A DNA stretch of 64,000 nucleotides from Symbiodinium natans (Eukaryota > Sar > Dinophyceae > Suessiales > Symbiodiniaceae), in contig CAJNDS010002160.1 in assembly GCA_905221605.1 (NCBI GenBank), positions 357,001 to 421,000 of the forward strand. Reading direction: 5' to 3'. Each line of letters starts with the position of its first letter. Position 1 is the stretch's first letter. Below, piece after piece: positions 1 through 12,392 of this stretch. The position numbers were made by a program, and so were the translations under genes. The notes below the pieces were generated by a model. It did not search any database. It saw only the letters and a list, made by a program, of their open reading frames with translations, and had not been told where the DNA came from.

Positions 1-175
1 GAACCAGAAATAGCACCAGAAATAGCACAAACAATAGCACAAAAAATAGCACCAGAAATAGCACAAACAATAGCACAAAAAATAGCACCAGAAATAGCAC
101 CAGGAATAGCACAAAAAAATGCACCAGAAATAGCACCAGAAATAGCACCAGTAATAGCACCAGGAATAGCAGGAA
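1..175. repeat. 12-bp minisatellite (AATAGCACCAGA-like)
   Basis: The window opens inside a tandem array of a 12-base unit close to AATAGCACCAGA, with CAGA/CAAA/CAGG variants. It probably continues to the left of the window. No coding role is visible. Confidence 0.85.
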
Positions 176-262
176 TCTCAGTCAATTTTTTGGCATTTAC
201 CGGGTGCTTTTATTTGTGGGTCTGCTGGTAGTGACTGTTAGTGTGGACCGGCCGAACCCAAC

Positions 263-430
263 CTTAAACCCTTAAACCCTTAAACCCTTAAACCCTTAAA
301 CCCTTAAACCCTTAAACCCTTAAACCCTTAAACCCTTAAACCCTTAAACCCTTAAACCCTTAAACCCTTAAACCCTTAAACCCTAAACCCTTAAACCCCT
401 AAACCCTTAAACCCTTAAACCCTAAACCCT
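263..430. repeat. Telomere-like array, 8-mer variant CCCTTAAA
   Basis: About twenty tandem copies. Most are the 8-base variant CCCTTAAA, and the right end changes to the normal heptamer CCCTAAA. It is local expansion of a variant, not a chromosome end, because unrelated sequence continues on both sides. Confidence 0.85.
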
Positions 431-1070
431 ACTTGCCGGGGGAGTAAGCCCGGGATGCCTCAGAGAAGTGTCTGAAGCTGGGCATGACATCTTGGGGGGT
501 TTCACTGCGAGGTATACAAGCCTCTCTAAATTGGGGGTGTAGGGTTTAGGGTTCAGGGTTAGAGTTTAGGGTTCAGGGTTTAGGGCTTAGGGTGTGAGAT
601 ATGGGGTTTGCCGTTGAGGGTTTCGGGCGCCCTTGGTTTCCTCTAAGGTTACTGAAGCCCCAAACTCTAAACATCTCTACACCCTCATTCCACCCGACCC
701 CCCAACCCCATAAACCCTAAACATTAAAACCCTAAACCCTATACCCTAAACCCTAAACCCCTCAGTGGCAGGCGCTGGTCAGTCGTTCCCTTGGCCCTGT
801 ACCTTCCAGGCGCCTAGCGTCTACCGGGTTTTGGGTTTGGGTGCAGAGGTTGCCTTGTTCTTGCTTTCGAGTTTTTTTTTTGCGTTTGGCATGCTCAAGG
901 TTTTTCAGGGGTTTCGGGTTCATGATTTTTGGGTTTTAGGGTTTCCGAAGGTGTATCATGTGGTGGGGGCTGCGACGGGCAGGTTTGGGCGTTGAGAGTT
1001 CGAGGTTCAGGTTCGGGGTTCAGCTTTGGCGGTTTTGGGTTCAGGGTTTCGCGGGCATTCAGGCCTTAAG
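431..1070. other. Spacer with degenerate telomere-like blocks
   Basis: Short TTTAGGG-type (about 540-590) and CCCTAAA-type (about 700-765) blocks separated by unassigned sequence. A 76-codon open frame at 765-995 runs into telomere-like sequence and shows no recognisable domain. I see no supported gene. Confidence 0.5.
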
Positions 1071-1166
1071 CCCTAAACCCTAAACCTTAAACCCTAAACC
1101 CTAAACCCTAAACCCTAAACCCTAAACCCTAAACCCTAAACCCTAAACCCTAAACCCTAAACCCTG
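1071..1166. repeat. Telomere-like array (CCCTAAA)n
   Basis: About thirteen near-perfect CCCTAAA units, with one CCTTAAA at the left. It faces a TTTAGGG array about 130 bases to the right, leaving a unique island between them. Confidence 0.9.
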
Positions 1167-1295
1167 AACTGCACGTCAGGCATTCTTGGGAAAGAGTGGT
1201 TTCCAGGTTCCGGGGCCGATGTCTAAGTCTCCTTCGTATGGGCATGGGGCCTTTGGCTTCTCGTGGAACACACCTGATTGCTATGAGTCTTGGAT

Positions 1296-1382
1296 AGGGT
1301 GGGGTTTAGGGTTTAGGGTTTAGGATTTAGGGTTTAGGGTTTCGGGTTTCGAGTTTCGGGTTTCGGGTTTCGGGTTTCGGGT
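1296..1382. repeat. Telomere-like array TTTAGGG shifting to TTTCGGG
   Basis: Begins as TTTAGGG and changes within the array to a run of GGGTTTC units. This is one of several places where one variant of the heptamer has been amplified locally. Confidence 0.85.
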
Positions 1383-1775
1383 GGTAACTAGACGGACCGC
1401 ATATAGAGGGCTTCGGGATCTGCGGGGGTCGAGCCGCTCGATTTTTGTTGACACCTCGAAGGTTCCCCCTTTCCTAGGCCATCGTGGATAGGATGGTTTA
1501 AGGGGCTTACGGGTTTAAGGGCGTGAGGGTTTAAGGGTTTGAGGGTTTGAGGGTTTAAGGGTTTAGGGGTTTAGGGGTTTAAGTAGGGGTATGAGGGTGT
1601 GAGGTTTAATGGTTTAGGGCTTTCGGGGTTTGGGGGTTTAGGGCATATATATATATATATATATATATTTATTTATTTATTTACATATATAAATATACAA
1701 ATGCCAGACGAGATATAGTATTCAATATACTTAAGAAAATATAGCGTGCCTTTTAATTTTGCATATGTCCGTATG

Positions 1776-1810
<35 letters not shown>

Positions 1811-2296
1811 TGCTTTATGCGCCATAAGACATGAATTCGATGTGTTTCAGCATGCGGCTGTTGTTCCATCTTGCCTGCGGCTTGGCCTAGGCGGACGCCC
1901 TGCTTTTCTGCGATGCTGCAGCCTGCATCTTCGGATGCTTGGGCAAGCAAGGGTGTAGGGTTTAGGGCTTAGGGTTTAGGGTTCAGGCTTCAGGATTTAG
2001 CGTTTGGGGTTTAGGGTTTAGCTGCCCAAAGATCCCGAGACCACTGACATCATTTCACACTTAGGGTTTAGGGTTTAGGGTTTAGGGTTTAGGGTTCTGG
2101 CTTAAGGCATTATGTTCCTTGCTTATGCGGAGTAATGTGCCCCTAAAAGCTTGGGTGATGCAGGGCCGTCTTCCTTTGCAGAGTTTAGGGTTTAGGGTGC
2201 GTGTTGGTTTGGATCCTTACAGTTCCTTTGCTTTGGTTATCGGGGGTTTAGGGTTAGAAGCCTCCAAGAAAGCCCACCCCAGAACCCCACCTTACG
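1383..2296. other. Spacer with microsatellites and weak telomere-like blocks
   Basis: Holds degenerate TTTAGGG-like sequence (1500-1650, 1965-2025, 2064-2098), an (AT)n/ATTT stretch at about 1645-1700 and a (TA)n-(GA)n run at about 1775-1810. Open frames over the (GA)n run are low complexity. No gene is supported. Confidence 0.5.
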
Positions 2297-2393
2297 AACC
2301 CTAGACCCTACACCCTAAACCCTAAACCCTAAACCCTAAACCCTAAACCCTAAACCCTAAACCCTACACCCTACACCCTACACCCTAAACCCC
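2297..2393. repeat. Telomere-like array (CCCTAAA)n
   Basis: About twelve units, mostly CCCTAAA with CCCTACA variants at the right end. It is paired with a TTTAGGG block at 2476-2518 across a unique island of about 80 bases. Confidence 0.9.
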
Positions 2394-2954
2394 AACTACG
2401 AAGTCAAAAGGGCTTCCAAGTGAGGAATGTCCTGCGAGACATCAGACTCCGTGCTGAACCCTGGCCCTGTTTGAGATTGGGGTTAGGGTTTAGGGTTTAG
2501 GGTTTAGGGTGTAGGGTTTGGCCTTGACCTAGACCCCCCGGAAAATAAAAATGGGGGTCATTAGGCCCCTTAGTAGCACGAACTTGGAAAGATGGAGAGC
2601 AGTTCGGGTGTACCTGGGGAGGGGGAGCATTCTGGGTTTGTGGTATAGGGTTGAGGGTTTTAATTTAGGTTGCAGGGATTGCTGATGTATACGGGTGTCT
2701 TCTAGCCTCGAACAGCACCTCGAATGCGAGTCCGACCCAAACTTCTCGACCTTCCCAGACGACCCAGCCTTAATATGCATGTTTCTCCAGCTGCGATGTC
2801 TATGAGCGGCTAGATGCTGTGTTTCCTGAACCTAAAAGCCCTAAACCCTAAACCCTATCCCTAAGCCCTAAACCCTAAACCCTCAACCCTCCACCAGCCC
2901 AGGTGTTCTTGGCGTTTGCCGACCGGTGCTGAGAAATGGCGCCGGCAAACCGGG

Positions 2955-3038
2955 ATGAAGCTGCTGCGGCCGCTGGTCTACATCGACGCACTGCAGAAGA
3001 CCAGTCAATGCACGGGCAATGAGGTTGATGAGTTCCTG
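2955..3038 (+). CDS. Candidate exon, unknown protein
   Basis: A GC-rich island with one open frame of 28 codons starting at an ATG. It reads as ordinary globular protein (begins MKLLRPLVYIDAL, ends NEVDEFL) and is followed by CTG|GTTCTA, a possible donor, and then telomere-like sequence. There is no family match I recognise. It could be part of the same gene as the next candidate exon to the right. The start is not certain, because the first ATG may be internal to a longer exon. Confidence 0.28.
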
Positions 3039-3464
3039 GTTCTAAACCCTAAACCCTAAACCCAAAAACACTAAACCCTAAGCCCTAAGCCCTAAACCCC
3101 AAACCTTAAGCACCAAGCCTCGAACTTCGGGAAAGTGCCCGCCTGTCAAGCTTGGGGCTATTGGTTCCAGAGGCGAACGGCCCAAACTTGACCGTGAATT
3201 TGAAAAAGGGTTTAGGGTTTAGGGTTTAGGGCTTAGGGCTTAGGGTTTAACACTCGTTTCCAGTTTGGGGTTTATGCCGTATAATCCTGAACCCCAAACC
3301 TCATCTCCTGGAAGTCCTGAGCCTGCCGCCCTCGTCCTGTTGATTCAGGACAAGCTGCAGTCTGTGTCGGCTGGCTGCTTTGAGGGGGTGCTGATGCTTG
3401 GCAGCCCTGGACCTGTCATCAGGTTTTCGAGCAGGTTTAGGGTTTAGGGTTTCGGGTCAAACAG

Positions 3465-3555
3465 GTTTCTATGGATGTTCTCTGGTCTTGTTGTGCCAGA
3501 CGAGCTGAACAAAGTGGGCACGCCAAGCGAAGAAGTAACTGCAATGGAAGTCTCG
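3465..3555 (+). CDS. Candidate internal exon with GTAAGT donor
   Basis: The island is bounded on the left by ACAG and on the right by TCTCG|GTAAGT, a textbook donor. The one frame with protein-like composition runs for 30 codons plus one base (contains VVPDELNKVG and EEVTAMEVS). Telomere-like blocks lie on both sides (TTTAGGG at 3436-3452, CCCTAAA at 3583-3662), so they would be intronic. No domain is recognised. The splice motifs raise it above a chance open frame. Confidence 0.42.
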
Positions 3556-3582
3556 GTAAGTTTCGACATGCGGAACCCCACC

Positions 3583-3662
3583 CCTAAACCCTAAACCCTA
3601 CACCCTAAACCCTAAACCCTAAACCCTAAAACCCTAAACCCTAAACCCTAAATCCTAAACCC
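3583..3662. repeat. Telomere-like array (CCCTAAA)n
   Basis: About ten units with small variants (CCCTACA, CCCTAAAA, TCCTAAA). It begins about 30 bases after a GTAAGT donor, so it would lie at the start of an intron. Confidence 0.85.
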
Positions 3663-3738
3663 CTAAGTACGTAGGACCTTTAGGGTCTATTTGGCGCTGC
3701 GCTTGGCCTCGACCTCAAGGACTTCTGGGATTTTATGT

Positions 3739-5945
3739 TTTAAGGATATTATGCATTTTAAAATAGAAGAAAATCCTTAAAATCCGTAAAAAATAAAATC
3801 CGAGGCGCCGAATTTGGTTTTAGGAGAAGCCCCAAACGATTTAAATTTTTAAAAATCCTTAAAATCCATAAAAAATAGAATCAAAATAATTTATTTTTTA
3901 AGGATTTTAAGGATTTTATTCGATTTTAAAATGCATAAAATCCTTAAAAAAATAAATTCGGCCTCTGATTTTATTTTTTAAGGATTTTATGCATTTTAAA
4001 ATAGAAGAAAATCCTTAAAATCCGTAAAAAACAAAATCCGAGGCGCCGAATTTGGTTTTAGGAGAAGCCCCAAACGATTTAAATTTTTAAAAATCCTTAA
4101 AATCCATAAAAAAAATAAAATCAAAATAATTTATTTTTTTAAGGATTTTAAGGATTTTATTCGATTTTAAAATGCATAAAATCCTTAAAAAATAAATTCG
4201 GCCTCTGATTTTATTTTTTAAGGATTTTTATGCATTTTAAAATAGAAGAAAATCCTTAAAATCCTTAAAAAATAAAATCCGAGGCCGAATTTGGTTTTAG
4301 GAGAAGCCCCAAACGATTTAAATTTTTAAAAATCCTTAAAATCCATAAAAAATAAAATCAAAATAATTTGTTTTTTAAGGATTTTAAGGATTTTATTCGA
4401 TTTTAAAATGCATAAAATCCTTAAAAAAATAAATTCGGCCTCTGATTTTATTGTTTAAGGATTTTATGCATTTTAAAATAGGAGAAAGGCCGAATTTGGT
4501 TTTAGGAGAAGCCCCAAACGATTTAAATTTTTAAAAATCCTTAAAATCCATAAAAAAAAAATCAAAATAATTTATTTTTTAAGGATTTTAAGGATTTTAT
4601 TCGATTTTAAAATGCATAAAATCCTTAAAAAATAAATTCGGCCTCTGATTTTATTTTTTAAGGATTTTATGCATTTTAACATAGAAGAAAATCCTTAAAA
4701 TCCTTAAAAAACAAAATCCGAGGCCGAATTTGGTTTTAGGAGAAGCCCCAAACGATTTAAATTTTTAAAAATCCTTAAAATCCTTAAAAAATAAAATCAG
4801 AGGCCGAATATATTTTTTAAGGATTTTATGCATTTTAAAATCGAATAAAATCCTTAAAATCCTTAAAAAATAAATTATTTTGATTTTATTTTTTATGGAT
4901 TTTAAGGATTTTTAAAAATTTAAATCGTTTGGGGCTTCTCCTAAAACCAAATTCGGCCTCGGATTTTATTTTTTAAGGATTTTAAGGATTTTCTTCGATT
5001 TTAAAATGCATAAAATCCTTAAAAAATAAAATCAGAGGCCGAATTTATTTTTTAAGGATTTTATGCATTTTAAAATCGAATAAAATCCTTAAAATCCTTA
5101 AAAAATAAATTATTTTGATTTTATTTTTTATGGATTTTAAGGATTTTTAAAAATTTAAATCGTTTGGGGCTTCTCCTAAAACCAAATTCGGCCTCGGATT
5201 TTATTTTTAAGATTTTAAGGATTTTCTTCTATTTTAAAATGCATAAAATCCTTAAAAAATAAAATCAGAGGCCGAATTTATTTTTTAAGGATTTTATGCA
5301 TTTTAAAATCGAATAAAATCCTTAAAATCCTTAAAAAATAAATTATTTTGATTTTATTTTTTATGGATTTTAAGGATTTTTAAAAATTTAAATCGTTTGG
5401 GGCTTCTCCTAAAACCAAATTCGGCCTCGGATTTTATTTTTTAAGGATTTTAAGGATTTTCTTCTATTTTAAAATGCATAAAATCCTTAAAAAAATAAAA
5501 TCAGAGGCCGAATTTATTTTTTAAGGATTTTATGCATTTTAAAATCGAATAAAATCCTTAAAATCCTTAAAAAATAAATTATTTTGATTTTATTTTTTAT
5601 GGATTTTAAGGATTTTTAAAAATTTAAATCGTTTGGGGCTTCTCCTAAAACCAAATTCGGCCTCGGATTTTATTTTTTAAGGATTTTAAGGATTTTCTTC
5701 TATTTTAAAATGCATAAAATCCTTAAAAAATAAAATCAGAGGCCGAATTTATTTTTTAAGGATTTTATGCATTTTAAAATCGAATAAAATCCTTAAAATC
5801 CTTAAAAAATAAATTATTTTGATTTTATTTTTTATGGATTTTAAGGATTTTTAAAAATTTAAATCGTTTGGGGCTTCTCCTAAAACCAAATTCGGCGCCT
5901 CGGATTTTGTTTTTTACGGGTTTTAAGGATTTTCTTCTATTTTAA
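3739..5945. repeat. 2.2-kb palindromic array of a ~235-bp AT-rich repeat
   Basis: A unit of about 235 bases, full of AAAATCCTTAAAA / TTTTAAGGATTTT motifs, is repeated five times with the marker GAAGCCCCAAACG (near 3825, 4064, 4303, 4508, 4742). It then appears five more times in the opposite orientation as CGTTTGGGGCTTC (near 4927, 5162, 5396, 5631, 5867). The point of symmetry is close to 4850. The outermost units on both sides share the variant GAGGCGCCGAA, and the fourth left unit is shorter. No open frame of note occurs. Confidence 0.9.
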
Positions 5946-6516
5946 ATCAAGCTCCTAGGCGCCTAAGCGCCTACTTCTTCAACCCTTAAAACCTTAAACC
6001 AGTTCCTAAGTCCTAAGCTACCCCCTGCACTAGTAGATCCTTAAACCCTAAGCTCCAAAGCTCCTAAGCTCCTCGGCGCCTACCCCCTAAACCCCTAAAC
6101 CCCTAAACCCTTAAACCCTAAACCCTAAGCTCCTGAGGTCCTAAGCACCTAAGTGCCTACCCCCTAAATCCTTAAACCCTCCTAAGCTCCTAAGCTCCTA
6201 AGCGCCTAAGCGCCTACCCTTAAACCTTAAATCAAACCCTATACTCCTAGGCTCCGAAATCCTTAAACCTAAACCCTAAACCCTAAACCCTAAGCTCCTA
6301 AGCTCCTAAGAGCCTCAGCGCCTACCCCCTAACCCTGAGACCCCGGGACCCCTTTTTAAATTTGAAAAATCCTTGCCTTCTTCTACGCTGAAATTTTCTA
6401 GGTTTTAAGGATGTTAAGAGATTTTAATATTTAAAAGGAGCTTTCGTTTTTGAGGTTGAGGGCACGCTAGGGCTGACAAAAACCCTATGCTAGGGTTTAC
6501 AAAAAATTAAAACCCT
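5946..6516. repeat. Degenerate CCTAAGCTCCTAAGCG repeats, then unique sequence
   Basis: From 5946 to about 6340 the sequence is an irregular array of CCTAAGCTCCTAAGCGCCTA-type and CCCTAAA-type units. The rest, up to the start of the first large duplication, is unassigned. No gene is seen. Confidence 0.6.
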
Positions 6517-7152
6517 TTCGCTTGAACGTGTTTACAAACACACCTTCGTTTTCGAGGATGGGGGCACACCCAGGCTTACAAAAATCCCGTCGTTTTTGAA
6601 GTTTAGGACACACTAGGGTTTACGCAAAAATGCAGGCGCACCAGGTTGATAAACAAACCTTTCGTTTTTTGATGTTGAGGACATATCAAGGTTCAAATCG
6701 AACCTTTTCGTTAAAGCAATGATGGTGCTTTAAGGTTTTGCAAAACAACAACGTTCCTTAACGTTGTTGCAGTCTTACTTTTTCAATGCTTCAAGATCTT
6801 TACCAGGCTACAAGAAGTGCATTTTTGTAAACAAATCGTATGATTGAGGTCTCTGGTCTCCACCCTACAGTTTAATATTTTGCGGTAACCATAACTAAAA
6901 CTGTTTGCATCGTTCAGTTACAGTGATTGCGCCCAATGTGATATCTTGAGCCTCCCAAATATTATGAAAAAATGAAGACCTGAATTCAAAATACTATAAA
7001 AAATGAAGACCTGAATTCAATTATTCAAAATGTTCAAATTATGGGCTCTCTAAAAGACTTAACACCCTTTAAATAGCTCAGTGTGGTTCTTTTATTCATC
7101 GTATCTCTCTCCATCTTTTTCTCTTTCGCTCTCGCTTTCTCTCTGTCTCTCC

Positions 7153-7194
<42 letters not shown>

Positions 7195-8602
7195 CCCTCT
7201 CTCTTCTCTTTGTCTCTGTCTCTCTCTGTCTCTCTCCTTCTCTGCCTCCTTCCCTCCTTCCTGCCATCATTCCTTTCTCTTCCCCTCTTCCTTCTTCTTG
7301 TTCTTTCCTCTTTCCTCCTCGCCCCTCCCGTTTTTTACTTGCCATTCAACATCCTTCAAGAAGTGTCCCCTTTTGCCCTTTCGCAGTCTTCTCTCAAACC
7401 CCTGGGAGGCCCTTTCAGGGAGCCCCTTCAAGGAACCCGAAAACGGCGGGGCCCTGGTGGATATTGAAAGAAGCAGATTCGCAGAAGGAGGGAAGGAGAA
7501 CGACAGACACGGAGCAAGAGATAGAGAAACAGAAAAAGGAGAGAGAAGCAACTGTCCTCTCCAAGCTGTTTTCAGAGTGGCCCCAAAGACTGGGGTGGGC
7601 GTGAGTTCGCCCCTTGCCACTCGAAAGCCTCCCTTTCTTGAAAGAAACAAGAGGCAGGAACCCCTTCTGTCAAAGAATCCGTGTCAGAAGACAAAAGGAT
7701 ACTGCGATAGCCCCTCATTCGTATTTTAATTCCTCCCAAATGCTTTCGGCTCTTTTGCTTGATAGATGAGTGGGTCCGTCCGCTCCGATTGAAATGAGAG
7801 AGTTTATTTTCTTAGAATGAACCGTTCCGTGTATTCTTAATCAGAGGTAGCCCTGCCTATGTTGAATACAGATGAGGGCGTTGTCCTGAAAGGCCCTCCT
7901 GTTCTAAGGAACACCGTGAACGATAGAACCCTTCATTTGAAAAGGAATCAACGAGTCCATCCAGTATTTCAATAAATGACAGGATTTCGTTGTTCTTCGG
8001 AATGCTATTGTCTTTAAGAAGCTTTCTTTCTCCTTCCTTTCGTTTTCGCTCTTCGTGCGCCCGCTTTCTGCACTCTCCCTTTCTTGTGTCCCTTTTGCGG
8101 CCCTTTCTTCCTCTGTTCCTTTTGTCATTAAGTAGGGGGGGGGGTAGAAGAAGGGCAAGGTTAAGCAAGGAGAATGAAGGGAATGATATGATGGAAGGAG
8201 GACTTCTCCAGCTCCTCGTAACTACTTCTCTACATGTCTCTGTGTGGTTTTTCTTCTTGGCAATATGGGGGCTCTTGGAGGCCCCTGGGAGACGCTCTCT
8301 GAAGGCCGCCCGAAACTCTTGGGGCGGCTCAGAGGGGTCTGGAGTGTGTGGAAAGAGGCAGTGCGGGACCATGTCCAGAACAGGACCCATCGTTTGTACA
8401 GGGTCCGCCTCGTAAAGTCAGAAAGGATGAGCAATTGAACAGAAAACGCCGGGGAGCACCGGAGTGAGAGAGATGGAGACAGATAGAGAAGCAAAGAGAA
8501 GGAGACAACAATTAGGGAGAAGAGGAAGAAGGAAGACAGTGGAAGAGCGACAGATAGGGGAACAGGGTGAAGGAAACAAAAACAATGAAGGAGAGGAAGA
8601 AG
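6517..8602. repeat. Large tandem duplication, unit A copy 1
   Basis: This 2.09-kb unit is repeated immediately downstream (8603-10690) with almost complete identity. The differences I can see are the length of the CT microsatellite and of one G run near 8136. It includes a (CT)n tract at about 7141-7200, a polypurine/polypyrimidine segment and the dyad GGTTC-AAATC-GAACC near 6691. Several open frames of 100-177 codons exist on both strands, but they are low complexity and I do not support them as genes. Confidence 0.92.
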
Positions 8603-9238
8603 TTCGCTTGAACGTGTTTACAAACACACCTTCGTTTTCGAGGATGGGGGCACACCCAGGCTTACAAAAATCCCGTCGTTTTTGAAGTTTAGGACACACT
8701 AGGGTTTACGCAAAAATGCAGGCGCACCAGGTTGATAAACAAACCTTTCGTTTTTTGATGTTGAGGACATATCAAGGTTCAAATCGAACCTTTTCGTTAA
8801 AGCAATGATGGTGCTTTAAGGTTTTGCAAAACAACAACGTTCCTTAACGTTGTTGCAGTCTTACTTTTTCAATGCTTCAAGATCTTTACCAGGCTACAAG
8901 AAGTGCATTTTTGTAAACAAATCGTATGATTGAGGTCTCTGGTCTCCACCCTACAGTTTAATATTTTGCGGTAACCATAACTAAAACTGTTTGCATCGTT
9001 CAGTTACAGTGATTGCGCCCAATGTGATATCTTGAGCCTCCCAAATATTATGAAAAAATGAAGACCTGAATTCAAAATACTATAAAAAATGAAGACCTGA
9101 ATTCAATTATTCAAAATGTTCAAATTATGGGCTCTCTAAAAGACTTAACACCCTTTAAATAGCTCAGTGTGGTTCTTTTATTCATCGTATCTCTCTCCAT
9201 CTTTTTCTCTTTCGCTCTCGCTTTCTCTCTGTCTCTCC

Positions 9239-9284
<46 letters not shown>

Positions 9285-10690
9285 CCCTCTCTCTTCTCTT
9301 TGTCTCTGTCTCTCTCTGTCTCTCTCCTTCTCTGCCTCCTTCCCTCCTTCCTGCCATCATTCCTTTCTCTTCCCCTCTTCCTTCTTCTTGTTCTTTCCTC
9401 TTTCCTCCTCGCCCCTCCCGTTTTTTACTTGCCATTCAACATCCTTCAAGAAGTGTCCCCTTTTGCCCTTTCGCAGTCTTCTCTCAAACCCCTGGGAGGC
9501 CCTTTCAGGGAGCCCCTTCAAGGAACCCGAAAACGGCGGGGCCCTGGTGGATATTGAAAGAAGCAGATTCGCAGAAGGAGGGAAGGAGAACGACAGACAC
9601 GGAGCAAGAGATAGAGAAACAGAAAAAGGAGAGAGAAGCAACTGTCCTCTCCAAGCTGTTTTCAGAGTGGCCCCAAAGACTGGGGTGGGCGTGAGTTCGC
9701 CCCTTGCCACTCGAAAGCCTCCCTTTCTTGAAAGAAACAAGAGGCAGGAACCCCTTCTGTCAAAGAATCCGTGTCAGAAGACAAAAGGATACTGCGATAG
9801 CCCCTCATTCGTATTTTAATTCCTCCCAAATGCTTTCGGCTCTTTTGCTTGATAGATGAGTGGGTCCGTCCGCTCCGATTGAAATGAGAGAGTTTATTTT
9901 CTTAGAATGAACCGTTCCGTGTATTCTTAATCAGAGGTAGCCCTGCCTATGTTGAATACAGATGAGGGCGTTGTCCTGAAAGGCCCTCCTGTTCTAAGGA
10001 ACACCGTGAACGATAGAACCCTTCATTTGAAAAGGAATCAACGAGTCCATCCAGTATTTCAATAAATGACAGGATTTCGTTGTTCTTCGGAATGCTATTG
10101 TCTTTAAGAAGCTTTCTTTCTCCTTCCTTTCGTTTTCGCTCTTCGTGCGCCCGCTTTCTGCACTCTCCCTTTCTTGTGTCCCTTTTGCGGCCCTTTCTTC
10201 CTCTGTTCCTTTTGTCATTAAGTAGGGGGGGGTAGAAGAAGGGCAAGGTTAAGCAAGGAGAATGAAGGGAATGATATGATGGAAGGAGGACTTCTCCAGC
10301 TCCTCGTAACTACTTCTCTACATGTCTCTGTGTGGTTTTTCTTCTTGGCAATATGGGGGCTCTTGGAGGCCCCTGGGAGACGCTCTCTGAAGGCCGCCCG
10401 AAACTCTTGGGGCGGCTCAGAGGGGTCTGGAGTGTGTGGAAAGAGGCAGTGCGGGACCATGTCCAGAACAGGACCCATCGTTTGTACAGGGTCCGCCTCG
10501 TAAAGTCAGAAAGGATGAGCAATTGAACAGAAAACGCCGGGGAGCACCGGAGTGAGAGAGATGGAGACAGATAGAGAAGCAAAGAGAAGGAGACAACAAT
10601 TAGGGAGAAGAGGAAGAAGGAAGACAGTGGAAGAGCGACAGATAGGGGAACAGGGTGAAGGAAACAAAAACAATGAAGGAGAGGAAGAAG
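8603..10690. repeat. Large tandem duplication, unit A copy 2
   Basis: Second copy of unit A, offset 2086 bases from copy 1 and head to tail. The CT tract is four bases longer and the G run two bases shorter. Its last 263 bases (from 10428) are also the beginning of unit B, so the two duplications overlap. Confidence 0.92.
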
Positions 10691-12392
10691 GAAGCGATGG
10701 TGAAAAGAGGGCCGCTTGGAGAACAAAAAGGGGTCAAGCAGGACACTTGTTTTTGTTATCCACTGTTCCTTTTCCTCACCCCTTACACTTATGTCCCGAG
10801 CATTGCTCACGCCTTTCTTCCACGGTCTTTGTCCTTCATTTCTCCTCTCTATCTCTCTATCTTCCCTCTAGCTCTCCTTCCTTTCTTTTCCATGTTCGTT
10901 CTCCTCCTTGACCCCGCTCTCGCTTTTCTCGTGTCCAGCCCATGAGCCTTTCCTCTTCTGTTCCTTTTGCCATTAAGTAGGGAGATAGAAAAGGCAAGCT
11001 TAAGCAAGGAGAATGAAGGGCATTATAAGATTGCGGACTATGGTCCGAGGAAAGGAAGAGGTGAGGGGAGGGGAGGAGAGGCAATGTCTCATGTCGAGCT
11101 GGGAGGGAGGGTTGGATGCTACTGGAAGCTCTAGCCTCTAAAGGCCCCTGCATTCGGGAGGCCCCTGAGATATAGCAACATTGGGATGGGATAGGGTATC
11201 TCTCGCTTCCTCTTCTGAGCCATGTTTCCTCACCCCGACGGCGGAGTCCTCCACGTGGGCGAGGGAAGGGACTCAGCTAGGGGTAAGGTAGTGCCCCTAC
11301 TGAGACCAACTCCATACACTGAGGGGTGTCACCTTTGTCACTTTGGTTGGTTACAGTTTGGTGGGCCTTTTATACTGATGGGGTGAGAGTGCCGCCAATT
11401 CTCTTAACGGCATCCGCACTCTTGCGGTCTTGCTCCACTGGTCCCGTGCCATTGGGTTTCTTTGTTCGGGGGAAGGTGTTGGGGGGGTGCTCATGGAGTG
11501 CCTTCGCCGCCTTCTCTCGAAGCGGTGTCGTGTCGGGCAGCTTCCTGGGTGGGCTGTCGGACGAAGATACTCTCGGTCAAGTTCTTCTCGAGGTTTTTGC
11601 GGTAACTTCACACCCAGAGTACCCTCACTCGCTTGTTCACATGCTGTTGCGAGTGTGTCGTCGTTTTCAGCCGGTTCGGAATCGGCGAAATCGGGCCTGT
11701 TGACAGCTTCTACGAAAAAGGCGGGTTCGTGGCGGGGGGAGGCGTCGATACGTCGTGGTCGGATTTTGCCTGTCAAGGGATTGGCTGGCACGACTAGCCG
11801 AAGGGTGCAGGGGGACACGATCCCCTTGTGGCGGTGTTTTGGCCACATGCCAACACCAATGGCAAGCCCGACCCCCCCTTGCTATGTTTCTGCTTTTTTG
11901 CCTGTTCGACAAGGGATGTGCCGGGACCTCTGTAGATCGATTTGACCGTAGGCGAACACTCGCTACGGATGCATTTTTGTTGTTTTTTTTCAGATGGGTG
12001 AGCGGGAGGTGGGCGATTTGGATTTGCTTTTTCTCTTTGGTTTGGGCTTGTCGCTCTGCTGGTCCAGGTACGTGTATAGTCGCCAAACCAAACACCTGAC
12101 CTGTCCTGTCCATTTTTCTTCATTTCTTCCTTGTTCCATCCTTTCTCACTCGATTTCGCCCCCCCCCCTTCCCTCGCCTTGTTCCATGCCCTGTCCACAT
12201 CCTTCTCAAACGAGAAAGCAAGAGAACGATGAGAAGGAGAGGTGAGAGGGACGAAAAAGGCAAGGAAATGAAGATTTCGCCCTGCCCTCTCTGTCACTTT
12301 TCTCATCCGCTTTCACCCCTTCCCTCTCATCACTCCATGCTCTATGCTAAGAAAGGAATAGGAGAGGAAGAGAGGAGTGGGAGGAAGAAGAT
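10428..12392. repeat. Large tandem duplication, unit B copy 1
   Basis: A 1.97-kb unit repeated head to tail at 12393-14370. It starts inside the tail of unit A copy 2. Long frames occur on both strands around 11350-12110 (for example 165 and 171 codons). They overlap one another on opposite strands and show no domain, so a gene is not supported. Confidence 0.92.

Noticed and set aside
263-430. True chromosome end (telomere)
   Set aside because: Non-telomeric sequence lies on both sides, and many similar arrays occur internally in both orientations.
7034-7345. Arg/Glu-rich and Ser/Leu-rich ORFs over the CT/GA runs (also at 9178, 15838, 21956 and 59024)
   Set aside because: They are translations of microsatellites, open in several frames on both strands.
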